Notes under the pieces: model-generated | Database searches by the model: none | Told to the model about the DNA's origin: nothing | The model's input: only the letters and a program-made list of their open reading frames with translations | DNA from: Aurelia coerulea | Taxonomy: Eukaryota; Cnidaria; Scyphozoa; Semaeostomeae; Ulmaridae | DNA length: 64,000 nt | NCBI GenBank assembly: GCA_039566865.1 | Contig: CM076962.1 | Coordinates: forward strand, 9,108,743 to 9,172,742 | Direction: 5' to 3' | In this document: positions 41,830-54,219 of the stretch, one piece after another | Numbering within the stretch: the first letter of the stretch is position 1 | Layout: each line of letters begins with the position of its first letter | Position numbers and translations under genes: made by a program

Positions 41830-44385
41830 ATCTGAACTTCAGGACATGACATACCTTAGTATTGTTTACACCCGGCCAAAGAAAAAGCAACCAGTATGAA
41901 CTGTGACATTTAGCACCACGTATAATAATAATAATGATGACGATGATAATAATAATAATGGAAACTTTCATTCTCATACCTAAGTAAACATTTTACAACA
42001 AGATAAAGATTTAAAATGTAAAAGTTACAGAATAAAAAAAATAATTTTATTTGTGACTACCACTCTCCATAAAAGGGCATGCTTGTCAAGCCTTACTGCC
42101 TTCAACAATGTTCCTTCTTTAAAATGTTAAAAGTTCTGGATTGGTCCAGTCCTTGTCTTTCCTAGACTGATTACGATTGAGTCCTAGTAATCGCTACCAC
42201 CCACCCACCCTACTCGCTTCGCTCATACTAGGACTCATGGCTTCCCAGCCAAATGGCTGGCCCTGTAAAGGATTTGAAAGGATGAGAAAGCAGAAAATTC
42301 ATTATCTTCAAAATCTTACTGCAAACAACTGTTGTTTGCCTAAGCTGCAGGAACAAAGGCAGAGACTGTAACATCAACAATTTTGCATTTTGATATGTGC
42401 AATCTAGGATTTAGAATGTTTTCAATATGTACTTTATTCTATTGTGAAAGGAATTTACACTTTGTGAATTTTAGACCATTTTGTTTTTCTTGCATATTGA
42501 CCTGTGACTCCTTGTCAACATATTTCTGCTATCATTTAACCAAATGATTTTCAATTTTGATTGACAAAAACTACACTTTGTAGGATACGTAGGGTGAAAT
42601 GGCAGGGAATAAAATCGGTAATGCTGATTGTTGGAGTACAGTAGACTGAACTTTAAATTAAACATTTGCAAGGTCAAGGAGGATTACAGTAGTTCCAACA
42701 GTTATGAATAGAGAACAGTTTGTCAGTTAAGTTTTCCTTTTCCATGAAAGTTATCAATACATTTTGCTGTACCCATTTTATCCTAAGCTCAGCTATTTTA
42801 CGATTCTTGTCAAGCTTTCATCAAATACTGCAGCAAATACTGCACATTAATTTTTGTTATCTAATATCCTTTTTTATCCAAAGCTTGCTTTTACATTGAA
42901 AAGCTTGCTTTAGCACTGAAAAGCTTGCTTTGACACTGTGAGGCTTGCTTTTACACTGAAAAGTGTGCTTTTACACTGAAAAGCATCAAGATCCCAGGAA
43001 TTGAATTTGTCAAACTAGGTTAAAATATTTTGCACAAGAACAAGAAACCTCAGCACAAAATCCGGAATGCTTTGGAATTAACTGTTTTCAAATTTCATTG
43101 CATTGCCAAACTCCCAGCCAAACTAAACTTCTAATTGTGTGTGATTTTGATGTATGAACTCATGAAGTCAAGGTAGTGTTTCAATTATCATAAAAAGTCA
43201 ACTTATGATGCAAATGTAAACAAAAAATGTTTGGATTTAGAGAGAAAAAGCAGTGAAATTTGACCATGGATAGAGGTCAGTAAACAAATTTAATTGAGCA
43301 AATGGCCGGTATATGACCAGGAAATATTCTATGCATACTATTTGATATTCAACAAATTGTTGTCCCCTGCCCTTGGATATGCAGCAAAATTAGCAAAAAC
43401 TTAACTTGTGGCCTACCTGCATCTAGTGATGCATAAAGCGAAATGGGCCTGCCTTTTTTTCATATTTTTCATCTAACTGCTTTAATCACCAAAAGTGTAA
43501 GAAACTCATGTGCAAAGAAAATGTAAATCGAGAAACTATTTTGCTTAATGAAGGAAATCCTTGTCCTATTTCTAATTCATTTTCACTTTTTACCGGTGTA
43601 ATATTACTCGGAAGGCACTTGAATGATTTCTAAACATTGGACTTTGTTCTGAAAGATTTTTCCCGAGTTGAGGGAACAGATAGGAAAATTGTTGTGGAAC
43701 TGTTTAGAAACTTGTAAGAAACTCTGGGTACTAAAGAAGCTTTCAGTACTTGCTCGACTTCCTAGGGGCTTCCTAGTTTTCTATGAAAAAATACGTGCAG
43801 AGAAGTTCTAAATCTAGAGTAAATGAAGATACCAAACATGCCATAAACCAATTTCCATTCTGAAAAGATTTTAGAAATGTAGTATGTACAGTATATTGTT
43901 GACTTACTTGCTCGATGCTCGAGGCAGCTTTGGATTTCTTCGCTGAGATTTGGAAAGCTTTCTCAAGTTTGAACATCAAACATTTCAACACGAGAACTGG
44001 TTCAAAATATTAATGTCCGGCCTGTTGTTGGCCAATGTATTCTTTGTTGCCCGACCGCGCATTATTTTATCCAGGCACCCATACAACTCTTTAACAAACG
44101 ATGTCAGAACATTTATTTTCTCGTCCCGTTCAACATAACATCATCAATTCAACAATAATATGTTGAAAACTCCCAAGAAGCATTCACCTCTGCTTGACTT
44201 TTAAATTGTAGTAAAAACAGAACGAGAAGAAATGACGAATACTGTCGAAACTTGGCGCCACAACGGCTCACAACGATCTGATTTGAGGTCTGGGTGAGAG
44301 AGAAAAATGGCGCGAAGGGGTTTCGACCCTGTCGACGCGGCTTTGAACTGATCAAAGGCATTGTCGAGACTGAACTCATTTTCTT
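41830..44385. other. 2.5 kb without a recognisable gene
   Basis: The stretch holds microsatellites (AAT/GAT units near 41922-41960), a short tandem array at 42880, and a C-rich end near 42190-42230 (CTCGCTTCGCTCAT). No coding or RNA feature could be supported. Confidence 0.5.
42880..42985. repeat. Five to six copies of a ~20-bp tandem unit
   Basis: Variants of AAGCTTGCTTTTACACTGAA follow one another with a spacing of 20 bases and scattered substitutions. Confidence 0.8.
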
Positions 44386-45726
44386 ACGAATGTAGTCTTC
44401 CTCTTCTCTTCAATGATTTGGATGACGTCATCGTCTTTAGCAAAACTTTTGATGGTCATATTGAAGACTTGAGAAAGGTATTACGACGGTTAAGAGAACA
44501 CAGAGTGAAATTAAAACCACGTAAATGTAACATGTTTCGCCAAGAAGTCGACTTTTTAGGAAGAATGGTTTCTCCTGAAGGTTACAAGTTAGATGGGTCA
44601 ATGAGTTAGCCGACTTTAACTTTTCTATCAAGTATCAACCAGGTAATAGCGATGCCGATACCCTTTCGAGAATTCCCGATTTTGAGTCGTACATGAGCAC
44701 GTGCACCGAAGAAACGTTGCCTCAAACCAGATCTGCTGTAACGTGTGCTATAAATCTGATAGCTAAAGGTAAATCAAATTGGGTTTCACCACTTACATTT
44801 GATTCAAATGTTTTCGCTAGTGACAGCACAATGTCTCAACAAGATGTATCCATCAACGTAAACGACTTAATCGAAGCCCAGTTTAATGATCCAGTAACAA
44901 GTCGCGTTATTCATTTTCTTGAAACAGGAAAAAAACCATTATCTAAAGACCTTTTACACGAATCTCCTGATGTCAAACGATTGCTGCGTGATTGGCCTAA
45001 ACTTGCAATCTCTAATGATGTTTTGAAGCGTAAAAGAGGTACCATTTCACAAATTGTTTTGCCAAAAAAATATCACCGTCTTGTGCTTAAAGAGCTTCAT
45101 GAAGAAATGGGTCTTCTAGGGACAGAACGCGTTTTAGATCTAGCCAGACAACGATTCTTTTGGTCCCAGATGCAAAAAGATATTGAATATTTTATTCAAA
45201 ATGTGTGTAGCTGTATAAAACAAGAGCGTCCAACGTTTCAAGCCAGAGCTCCTTTGCAACCAATTGTTACCACATCTCCGTTTGAAATGGTGTCAATCGA
45301 CTTTTTACATTTGAAACGTAGCAAAGGAGGACATGGATATATTTTGGTTATTGTAAACCATTTCACACGATTTGCTCAAGCGTACGCCACACGAAATAGA
45401 TCTGCTAAAACTGCTGCTTCAAAATTGTATTACGATTTTATCTTACGTTTTGGATTTCCTACCAAGATTCATCACGACTAAGGTGGAGAATTTGAAAATA
45501 AGCTTTTCGATCATCTCCAAAAACTTTGTAACATCAAACATTCGCGTACAACACCTTATCATCCGCAAGGTAACGGACAAGTAGAACGTTTTAATCGTAC
45601 ATTGTTGTCGATGCTTCGTACTTTACCAGAATCGTATAAAAGCAGTTGGCCCGAGCATTTAAATAAAGTAACTCACGCTTATAATTGTACACGCAATGAC
45701 TCTACTTGTTTTTCACCTTTCTATTT

Positions 45727-46382
45727 TTTTTTCTATCAAGATTAAAAACTACAATATTTATACTTACATTACACTGTACCATCCATAGTGAAGAAAGACA
45801 TAAAGTCACCGGGTCTTCACTATGGATGGTACTTACAATTCAAATTAATTTTCAATACACAAAACAAAGAACAAAAACGACAAAATTAAAGATACGTTAC
45901 ACAAAACAGACAACAAAACAACAAAGCTAAGGCAGATTATTGGTTAAAAAGGAAGATTTGAACTTTTACAACTCGTAGGAAAACGAGAAAAAACAAATTT
46001 CAGTGTTTGGTTCTGGTAATCTACCTCAGCAATGTGGGACGACAAAGAAAGGAAAGGAGAACACAACATAAAACTAATAGGGAACTGCTGTTGCTAATAT
46101 GGCATCGCTAGATCAATCAAATCGGCCAGAATTTTTGAGAAATGAGATCGTCGCATCCAGTATCACTCTATTTTCAATAGTACCTAAGGATGGATTTCCA
46201 AACAAAAGTCGATCACAAAGAGTATCATCATCTATATTATTGATACTGGCGATATCTAGTCCTGGGATATCAGAGAGCTGGTCAAAGAGATCTCTACGAA
46301 GGGGGCAATGCAGGAGAAAGTGCTTGTTATTTTCATTGTCTTTACCACAAAAACAAACTGGGCTGAGGCAGTCAAAAGCATG
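45727..46382 (-). mobile_element. 5'-truncated LINE inserted in the Ty3-like integrase
   Basis: The 8-bp repeat TTCTATTT flanks it (45719-45726 and 46383-46390). The coding end (HAFDCLSPVCFCGKD...KHFLLHCPLRRDLF...SGRFD) has the same C-terminal knuckle and terminal GRFD as the intact 2A-LINE, so it is a sister family. Its 3' UTR holds a perfect 18-bp hairpin (45776-45832) and ends in poly-T on this strand. Confidence 0.85.
45776..45832 (-). other. Perfect 18-bp hairpin in LINE 3' UTR
   Basis: GTACCATCCATAGTGAAG (45776-45793) is the exact complement of 45815-45832, with a 21-base loop. It is shortly upstream of the element's poly-A end, a place where LINE RTs often recognise their RNA. Confidence 0.85.
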
Positions 46383-47423
46383 TTCTATTTGCCGTTTGGT
46401 AGACACCCTCGTTTGCCTATTGACCTGATTTTCGACATTGGTCACCATTCGCCAGTAGGCAACCACAGCGAATAAATAAAAAAATGGAAACAAGCTATGG
46501 AAGAAGCCTATGTTATTGCAAGCCAACATTCATCTGCCGCTGGAGAAAGGAATAAAGTTTGTTACGATTTGAAAGCCCGATCCATCGATCTTCAACCAAA
46601 CGACCCAGTGCTCGTTCGAAATTTGTCGGAGAGGGGAGGGCCCGGTAAATGAAAATCACATTGGGAAAAAGATATTCACCGAGTCATTCGACGCAAGGAT
46701 AACATGTCTCCAGTTTACGAAGTACAACGAGAAGATGGAACAGGTCCTGTTAGAGTTTTACATAGGAATCTCTTATTTCAATGCAATGAGCTTCCAGTTG
46801 ATTCAGATGCTCCTCCGCGACAACCTATTGCAGCACGCCGTAGCCGTAACACTCGTAGTAAACGTTCGGAACCTCGACTCTTGTACCGTCATGTAACTGA
46901 CCTTGCGACTTCTGATAGTGACTCAGAAGATGAAATTGTTATGATTTCAAATCGTCAACAAATATCGGATATACCAACAGAGTCAGTAGAAGAAGAAACA
47001 ACACCACCATCGGATTTATCAAACGTACGCGAGAACGAGGAAGTAGAAAGCCAAGAAGGAGAACAGCCGGTACAACAACAGGAGATGATCCTGTCGTGCC
47101 AGAACACACAGTTGAGCAAGTGCCACCAGAATGGCAGAATAACATCGTCCCGTCCGTAGTCGACAGCCATCAAACCGTTTATCTTACTATGCACCAGGAC
47201 AAGCGTCGTCGATTTCGAATGTAAATAATGTACATAGAGTTCCATATAATCCAGTGTTTTCAAATATCGTTTCGTCAATAGGTCGTTATATACCGTCTTA
47301 TCGCCCGCAACCGTACCCAGTCGTTGTTTACACGGTTTAAGGATTCTGAGCATTGACTCCTAAACGTCGTTTGCGAATATACCACTGATATCCTTCAAGA
47401 CTTTCAAATATCGTGTACATATA

Positions 47424-47943
47424 CCGGGTGTCCCAAAAAAAAAGTACTCCTGTTTAAAAAATCACCAAAAATTGATTATCAAACCTTTGATGAAATTTTC
47501 TTTTTGAGTTTCTTTTTCAAAGACCCAACAATATTCACAGATGATAGAATGTTTGCTTTTGATACCGCAAGGTAGGAAATTTACACGTTAAAAAACCTTA
47601 TTTTGAGCTATAGTTTTTAAGCAAAATACTCAATCTTGCCTAAGAGTCTAAATTTTCAGTTTTTTTATCATCATTGAAGTCTCCAATGATAGTGCGCATT
47701 TATTTCTGCCATTTATGACCATACTAGAAGTTTTACACGCACAAAGAAATTGATGTAGCAATCATCAGTGCTTTTTTGCAGTATGCTTCAAAACCAGGTA
47801 GCCCTTAAAAGACAAGATCAACTACGTCTTGGAAAATAATTTGGTCTTAGATCTACTTGATAAAAAAAGAAAATTGAAAATTGGCCGTGTAATCAAATTT
47901 TGGTGATTTTTCAAACGGGAGTACTTTTTTTTGGGACACCCGG
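47424..47943. mobile_element. 520-bp TIR element, CCGGGTGTCCC ends, TA target
   Basis: CCGGGTGTCCCAAAAAAAAA at the left and its complement at the right, each next to TA (47422-47423 and 47944-47945). Inside the ends, AGTACTCC(C/T)GTTT and GGTGATTTTT stretches also pair. No coding sequence. It lies at the far end of the Ty3-like element. Confidence 0.88.
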
Positions 47944-48421
47944 TATTTTTCATCGTTTGTTTTACCATCTTACATCATTACCTATACATAGACAATGTCC
48001 ATACAGCCGTACATTTCGAATCCCTATTTATCGCTCGACTGTTACCCAAGAACACGTTCGTAAGAGAGACAATTGTCATACAAAGTTGGAACTTGGTCAA
48101 TGAACAGCAACTCTCTTTTGTTTGTTTTGTTTCTTTTACATTACTTTTCAGCGATACAGACATCCTGTCGAAGTTTTGAAGATTGAACAAGATACGAACA
48201 TTTGTCGTTTTCAGACTTTTCATTGAGTACCTCAAGAACATTGCAGTCGAATTGAGTTTCTGAACTCCCAAGTCAGAAAGGGAAAAAGAGATCACTTTTG
48301 AATTGATACATAAGTAGACTTACCGTGAAATTCCCACAAGATGAAGAATGAAGAACTGTCAGATCGAACTTTGCAGCTCCTTCTACAAGTCCTCAAGAGA
48401 TGTCAGGGACGACATTTCTTT

Positions 48422-48720
48422 AGAGGGGAAGTATGTAGGGCTCTGTTGCTAACAGAGTGAACCCCCTGTTGTGGACAATACGAACATAACAAACATACTG
48501 TTGTCACAACAGAGAATATTTTGATCATGTTCTTGTGCTAATGTGTTGTGTAGAATGTCGTAAAGGGAATATGTCTTAGTCTTTGTATTGTGTTTGAGTT
48601 GCATATGTATTGGGTTTTGATTAGCTTTTTAAATAGTCTTCGAGTTCTGTTGATGAGATAAGAGTAAAAATATGGACAAAACATAATATATATGTATCGA
48701 ACCTTCTTTGCATGAGGTTG
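48422..48720 (+). promoter_or_regulatory. Polypurine tract and putative 3' LTR start of the Ty3-like element
   Basis: AGAGGGGAAGTA at 48422-48433 looks like a polypurine tract, followed by TGTAGGG at 48434 as an LTR-like TG start. An AT-rich stretch with ATAATATATATG lies near 48685. No 5' LTR was found for comparison, so the right end is a guess. Confidence 0.45.
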
Positions 48721-48734
48721 TCAAACCTATGTAC

Positions 48735-48985
48735 ACTCGAGGGCTATAATAGTAACACAAGATGGATTTGCAGCATGTATCTTGGATAGCAATAGATCGA
48801 AATTTACCATGAAGTTATCAAACTCACTCTGGTCCTGGCTTGGGCTACGATAAATTACGGCAAAAAAATATTTTTTCTGAGGATGGTTGCTTTTATAAAA
48901 CGTGTAGCCATCAACCGCTAGGCAGAATCGAAATTGAAATAAAAAGTAGTAAGATATCACCATGATAGACCAGACGAGAAACATC
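48735..48985 (-). pseudogene. LINE endonuclease fragment
   Basis: KKYFFAVIYRSPSQDQSEFD follows DGYTFYKSNHPQ with an internal deletion, in the same wording as the intact 2A-LINE's endonuclease. Both sides are truncated. Confidence 0.75.
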
Positions 48986-49107
48986 GTAAAAAGGCCAGTG
49001 CCTTGTCTGCAAAAAGAACAACTGCTCTTCTCTTGTGCAAAACAGCGTGCTGCTTTCTTCCCTTCTCTGTCTTGTAGTTATGGACAACTGATGAACATGC
49101 CAATACT

Positions 49108-50467
49108 AGGGTAAGACGGGGTAAAGTTAACTATTTTGGAGGTTTTTCAAGGATATCCTAAAGAGATTGTAGCTGAGGCCCAACCTTTTTACGTTTTTTT
49201 GACATTATGTCTTTGGGTCAGTTTATCCAGCAAAGATATTTTTTAAATCTTTTTCCATTGTCTCACAAAAGAGCTTTCTTTGGCGACCGCTCTGCCTAGT
49301 TCACTTTAACCCAGACCGGGGTAAAGTGAACTACTTAGCAATTGTTCGATAAAAGCAAAATGATGCTGGTAATACCCCAAAACATGATCTATTTTGCAAC
49401 TCTAAGGAGTTCTTCACATGCTGAAACGAAACAATCCAACAAATTCCACAAGAGTGATATTTAAAATATTAAATCGTGACCTATGTTAAGAACGGTCTTT
49501 GCAGATCAAATATTAACCAAAAACTATTGTTAAAGTCAAAAATTCAAGTCAGATTGCGAGACCTGAATACAATTCGATGAAAATAATGGGAATATACTTG
49601 GAAAATACCATATACTGCACATAAATACCAAACCACCACAAAGAGAAACACTATTTTCAAAGTAGTTCATTTTGCCGTGAAACCTCCGCCCAGAAATAAA
49701 ACCTAAAATAGTTATAAATCTATGACAATTATCAATATTCTATTTTCCAATGATGGCCATTTATCCTTTCCCTGTCCATAGATATACTTGCTTCATCAAA
49801 TCACAATGAAATTCTTGGATCAGTAACCGCATTTTTGAATGAAGGTCAAACTTAGGCTATCAAATTTTTGGAGGTTTTTCAGGGAGCTGGTATCAAAATA
49901 TCTTTCTGTGTCAGAGCGAAAACTTGTCCTGCAAATTATGATTTTCTGAAGGCAGGGTGATGAAGGAAATGAGATTGAAAAGGTCTTCTTCATCTGACTT
50001 CGTGTTCACATGAGAAAATCAAAAGTCATGGGTAGTTCACTTTACCCCGGTCGAAGCAAATTATCGACTAAACGGTAGATCTTTTAAAATATTATGTTGG
50101 CTGACAAAAAAGTCTTTCTTGGCCCTTTCCTTTTGGAAAAAGTAAACACATGGTATTTGCTTCAAATCGATCAAAACAATTATAGAAATGAATTTCACCT
50201 TGGGGTCAAAAATTAAGGCCAAAGATAGGAGCCCAAACCTGACAACCACAATTTCTCGAGGTTGTTTTTACTGCCTCGGGTAAAGGGATTTTTTTGCAAC
50301 AACAGGAAGGACTATTTTGCAAAAATGTTTTGATTTTCTGTGAGCACATGTAACACAGCATTGGGCATAAATCATGTTTTATCATTGCATGTTTACTTTT
50401 GGAGAGAAGCGCTAATGTTCCGAGTAGTTCACTTTACCCTGTAGTTCACATTACCCCGTCTTACCCT
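49108..50467 (+). mobile_element. 1360-bp element with GGGGTAAAGTGAACTA motifs, copy 1
   Basis: The ends are AGGGTAAGACGGGGTAAAG and the complement (...CCCCGTCTTACCCT), with ACT on both sides. GGGGTAAAGTGAACTA or its complement recurs inside (near 49319, 50036, 50425) as well as at the ends. No open frame of note. The second copy lies 78 bp downstream in the opposite orientation. Confidence 0.88.
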
Positions 50468-50545
50468 ACTTTTTTTACACCCCGCGAGCACAGGCCCTTC
50501 CTGTGCAGCTGACACGCACCAACGTGCAACGTTACGACCAAAACT

Positions 50546-51905
50546 AGGGTAAGACGGGGTAAAGTGAACTACGGGGTAAAGTGAACTACTCGAAACATTA
50601 GCGCTTCTATCCAAAAGTAAACATGCAATGATAAAACATGACTTATGCCCAATGTTTTGTTACATGTGCTCACAGAAAATCAAAACGTTTTTGCAAAATA
50701 GTCCTTCCTGTTGTTGCAAAAAATCCCTTTACCCTAGGCAGTAAAAACAACCTCGAGAAATTGTGGTTGTTAGGTTTGGGCTCCTATCTTTGGCCTTAAT
50801 TTTTGACCCCAAGTAACAATTCATTTCTATAATTGTTTTGATCGATTTGCAGCACATACCATGTGTTTACTTTTTCCAAAATGAAAGGGCCAAGAAAGAC
50901 TTTTTTGTCAACCAACAAAATATTTCAAAAGATCTACCGTTTAGTCGATATTTTGCTTCGAACGGGGTAAAGTGAACTACCCATGATTTTTGATTTTCTC
51001 ATGTGAACACGAAGTCAGATGAAGAAGACCTTTTCAATCTCATTTCCTTCATCACGCTGCCTTCAGAAAATCATAATTTGCAGGACAAGTTTTCGCTCTG
51101 GCACAGAAAAATATTCTCTGATACCAGCTCCCTGAAAAATCTCCAAAAATTTGACAGCCTATGTTTGACCTTCATTTAAAAATGCGGTTACTGATCCAAG
51201 AATTTCATCGTGATTTGATGAAGCAAGTATATCTATGGACAGGGAAAGGATAAATGGCCATCATTGGAAAATAGAATATTGATAATTGTCATAGATTTAT
51301 AACTATTTTAGGTTTTATTTCTGGGCGGAGGTTTCACGGCAAAATGAACTACTTTGAAAATAGCGTTTCTCTTTATGGTGGTTTGGTATTTATGTGCATT
51401 ATATGATGTTTTCCAAGTATATTCCTATTATTTTCATCGAATTGTATTCAGGTCTCGCAATCTGACTTGAATTTTTGACTTTAACAATAGTTTTTGGTTA
51501 ATATTTGATCTGCAAAGACCGTTCTTAACATAGGTCACGATTTAATATTTTAAATATCACTCTTGTGGAATTTGTTGGATTGTTTCGTTTCAGCATGTGA
51601 AGAACTCCTTAGAGTTGCAAAATAGATCATGTTTTGGGGTATTACCAGCATCATTTTGCTTTTATCGAACAATTGCTAAGTAGTTCACTTTACCCCGGTC
51701 TGGGTTAAAGTGAACTAGGCAGAGCGGTCGCCAAAGAAAGCTCTTTTATAAGACAATGGAAAAAGATTTAAAAAATATTTTTGCTGGATAAACTGACCCA
51801 AAGACATAATGTCAAAACAACGTAAAAAGGTTGGGCCTCAGCTACAATCTCTTTAGGATATCCTTGAAAAACCTCCAAAATAGTTCACTTTGCCCCATCT
51901 TACCC
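50546..51905 (-). mobile_element. 1360-bp element, inverted copy 2
   Basis: It has the same length as copy 1 and reads as its reverse complement with scattered substitutions. ACT flanks both ends again, and the last T of the right end is lost. Separate flanking ACT triplets suggest two insertions rather than one inverted duplication. Confidence 0.88.
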
Positions 51906-51961
51906 ACTTTAACACAAATACAAAGATACAACCATGATCACAAGGGACACAGTCCTTAGAC

Positions 51962-52256
51962 CCCGGGGGGGCTACTTAGTATATTTTACTGACGGGATGT
52001 GCACTCCCTTCCGGGTATCGATTTCGCCTCTTTTTTCTAACGCCGGGTATCAAAAGAAGGCAGTTTTTCTAAAGCCGGTTGTCAAAAGTTTTATTTCATT
52101 GTTTTTTTAAAAGTTCTTACGTTTTAGGGTATGCTTTTCGCCAATTTTTGCTAAAGCCGGCTATCATTTTGAGGGAAAACTTCTAAAGACGGGTGAAAAA
52201 TTTTCTCTTTGGAGTGCACACCCCCGTACAATTTAAAGTCAAGTACACCCCCCGGG
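51962..52256. mobile_element. 295-bp MITE with CCCGGGGGG ends and inner repeats
   Basis: The ends CCCGGGGGGGCTACTT and AAGTACACCCCCCGGG are inverted repeats. The 8-bp duplication CCTTAGAC is at 51954-51961 and 52257-52264. TTCTAA(C/A)GCCGG(G/T)T(A/G)TC-like units repeat inside. It has the same layout as the 17120 element. Confidence 0.82.
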
Positions 52257-52264
52257 CCTTAGAC

Positions 52265-53215
52265 TAAGAAACTAAACAAACCTCACGTCCCATTAATTGC
52301 GATTAAATTTCATTCAATCGCTATAGAACCGCTGAATATCTTTACACAGGGGAGACGATGTTTGAATGGATACACAAAAACACCCTATTGTTGCTCGCCA
52401 TTGATTGATTTCAACCGGCATCATCAAAAAGGAGTCCTCTCGCTGGTCCTAAGGGACAATAGGCCACAATGCAACCACCATTAACCCATTTTAAAGAAAA
52501 TAACAAAACATGTACCAAAAAAAAGAAGACCCTATATCAACAATAGTACAGTTATAACAAATAAGCCAAATGAAAACAATCAACGAAGACGTACGAAGAA
52601 TGTAATGAAACATTAACAATGAAAAGAATACAATGACAGATGTTAGGATGCACAAGTTTGCCGAGTCCATGAAATTATCAAGGCACCACGTTCTTTGTTG
52701 TTGAAAAATACTCGGAACAAAGAGTTTCTAATCTTATGGCATTCCTATGGGAGGCGCTTTTATAGTTATTGCGATGTTGAAGTTTGTCAACAAATAATGC
52801 ATCGAGAAACTTGGCTTCAAAGTATTTGGATATCTTGGATATTTTAGATATCGAGAATAGAGACTTCCGGGAGATGAAAAAGGAAAATGAAGTAGTGATA
52901 TAATATAGAAATTTCATGGAGAACATAACCTGGGAATCCCAACCAAATATTAACGATTCCCCCCCCCCCCCCCCACAGAGACTGAACAATAATGGAAAAA
53001 AAATTGAAATTGAGTTCAGAAATTTTGGAATTGGATATGAGAATTTTTTTTTCGATAAAATTCGGACCTGATAAAATTTGGACAATTTACATAATATGTC
53101 ATTGCTCAACCTATGCAAAGTAGAAATCCGCGGGACAAGATCCCAGAGGCAGACTTCATAATGATAAACATGCAAGAAAAGAAATATTAATCATACCAAA
53201 ACCCAATAATCACGA
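52265..53215. other. No gene recognised; C-tract
   Basis: A minus-strand frame of 165 codons (52678-53172) crosses a run of C at 52961-52977 and has no family resemblance. I do not call it a gene. Confidence 0.4.
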
Positions 53216-53364
53216 ATGTTATAGTTCTGGGCTTTAGAATCTTCAATCATCTAAACTATCCCACATTTCTTGTAGCTCTCCTTCGAATCGTCAACTGAGT
53301 GACAGTAGATAAAATAGTCGATGTTATCGAACGAGTCGACTAAAATTAGGATTCAAAGGCAGTA

Positions 53365-54219
53365 GTTTCGTCATCATCGTCAGAATCCTGTTGCAAAACA
53401 TTGAGACCAGATTGATTGAGACTGTCCTCTAGGCCACCAATCAAATCGAAATAAATGAATTGGCCAGATTTTAATTTTACAGCCAAGTTGCAATTGATAT
53501 CACAAAAAGCAAAATCAATTGATGGAACTCCCTTAATTCTTTTGCATCATTGAGGATGATAATCTTCTTTTGGTCAAGTCCAATCGTACCTTTGTGTCAT
53601 TTTTGGCCTTCGCTCTGTTGCGATAAAACAGAGTACGTCGCCTGAATGATTTGAATTTCACGATGATCTGCTGGCTCACGACTCCATCATCGTCAGTTCT
53701 CTTCGAACGAATACGATGAGCACGATCAATGTCATTGGGATTCAGGCCACAGTTCATGTCTTTCATGATCTGTTTCAATTTCTTTTCGCGATCCTCCTTT
53801 CTACCTTTCTTTGGCAAGGGAAAATTACGAAGGCAAGCGGGTCTACTGTATTGCTCATTCTCGTCTGTTTTCTTGTGAAAATGTTCTAGGACTACCATTG
53901 CGCTTTCCATTGACTCTACTTTTTGCTCAAGTGCATCAACACGTGAGATGAGCTCGTTGACTCTTTCCTGAACCTTTGCTTCAATTTTCTCCTCAATTTT
54001 TGCGAGAAAATCAGCAAGCATTGCATCGACTGTTTCCCTTGATGGAATTTTAGTCAAGTCATCCCTAATTGGGGTCAAAGCATCAGCTATCATCTGTTTA
54101 AAATCTGGCATTTTCTCGGTCTTTTCTTGACCACGCTGTCCACCTTTCTTACCTGTGCTTTCTGTCTTCCCTTGCGACCGCGTGCTCGTGCTAGGCCCTT
54201 CACAGGTTGTTTGCGACAT
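53365..54219 (-). CDS. LINE ORF1 protein (coiled coil), frameshifted end
   Basis: The open frame 53533-54219 starts with a low-complexity Gly/Lys/Thr-rich tail, then a coiled coil (residues ~65-115: VNELISRVDALEQKVESMES) and the RNA-binding part with NEQYSRPACLRNF, IDRAHRIRSKR and QQIIVKFKSFRRRTLFYRNR. This is the ORF1 layout of CR1/L1-like elements. A frameshift near 53530 separates the C-terminal segment (DFAFCDINCNLAVKLKSGQF). No ORF2 follows: the sequence beyond about 53365 is not LINE-like, so it is an ORF1 remnant. Confidence 0.75.

Larger units (their letters stand above)
44394..47350 (+). pseudogene. Decayed Ty3-like retrotransposon pol (RT end to integrase)
   Basis: The order is the RT C-terminal part (DDVIVFSKTFDGHIEDLRKV, 44418-44609), a short piece of the RNase H end (IKYQPGNSDADTLSRIP) directly after a deletion, then integrase. 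The integrase has a zinc-binding region missing one His (HEEMGLLG), the core D in VSIDFLH, a broken second D segment (HHD-stop-GG at 45476-45487) and [12 protein letters not shown]. The last third continues after a LINE insertion (FGRHPRLPIDLI at 46391, then EEVYVIA-like sequence), and a chromodomain-less tail with YEVQREDGTGPVRVLHRNLL ends near 47150. Gag, protease and most RT are gone. Confidence 0.8.

Noticed and set aside
52678..53175. 165-codon frame on the minus strand
   Set aside because: It crosses a C-run (poly-Gly) and has no recognisable domain.
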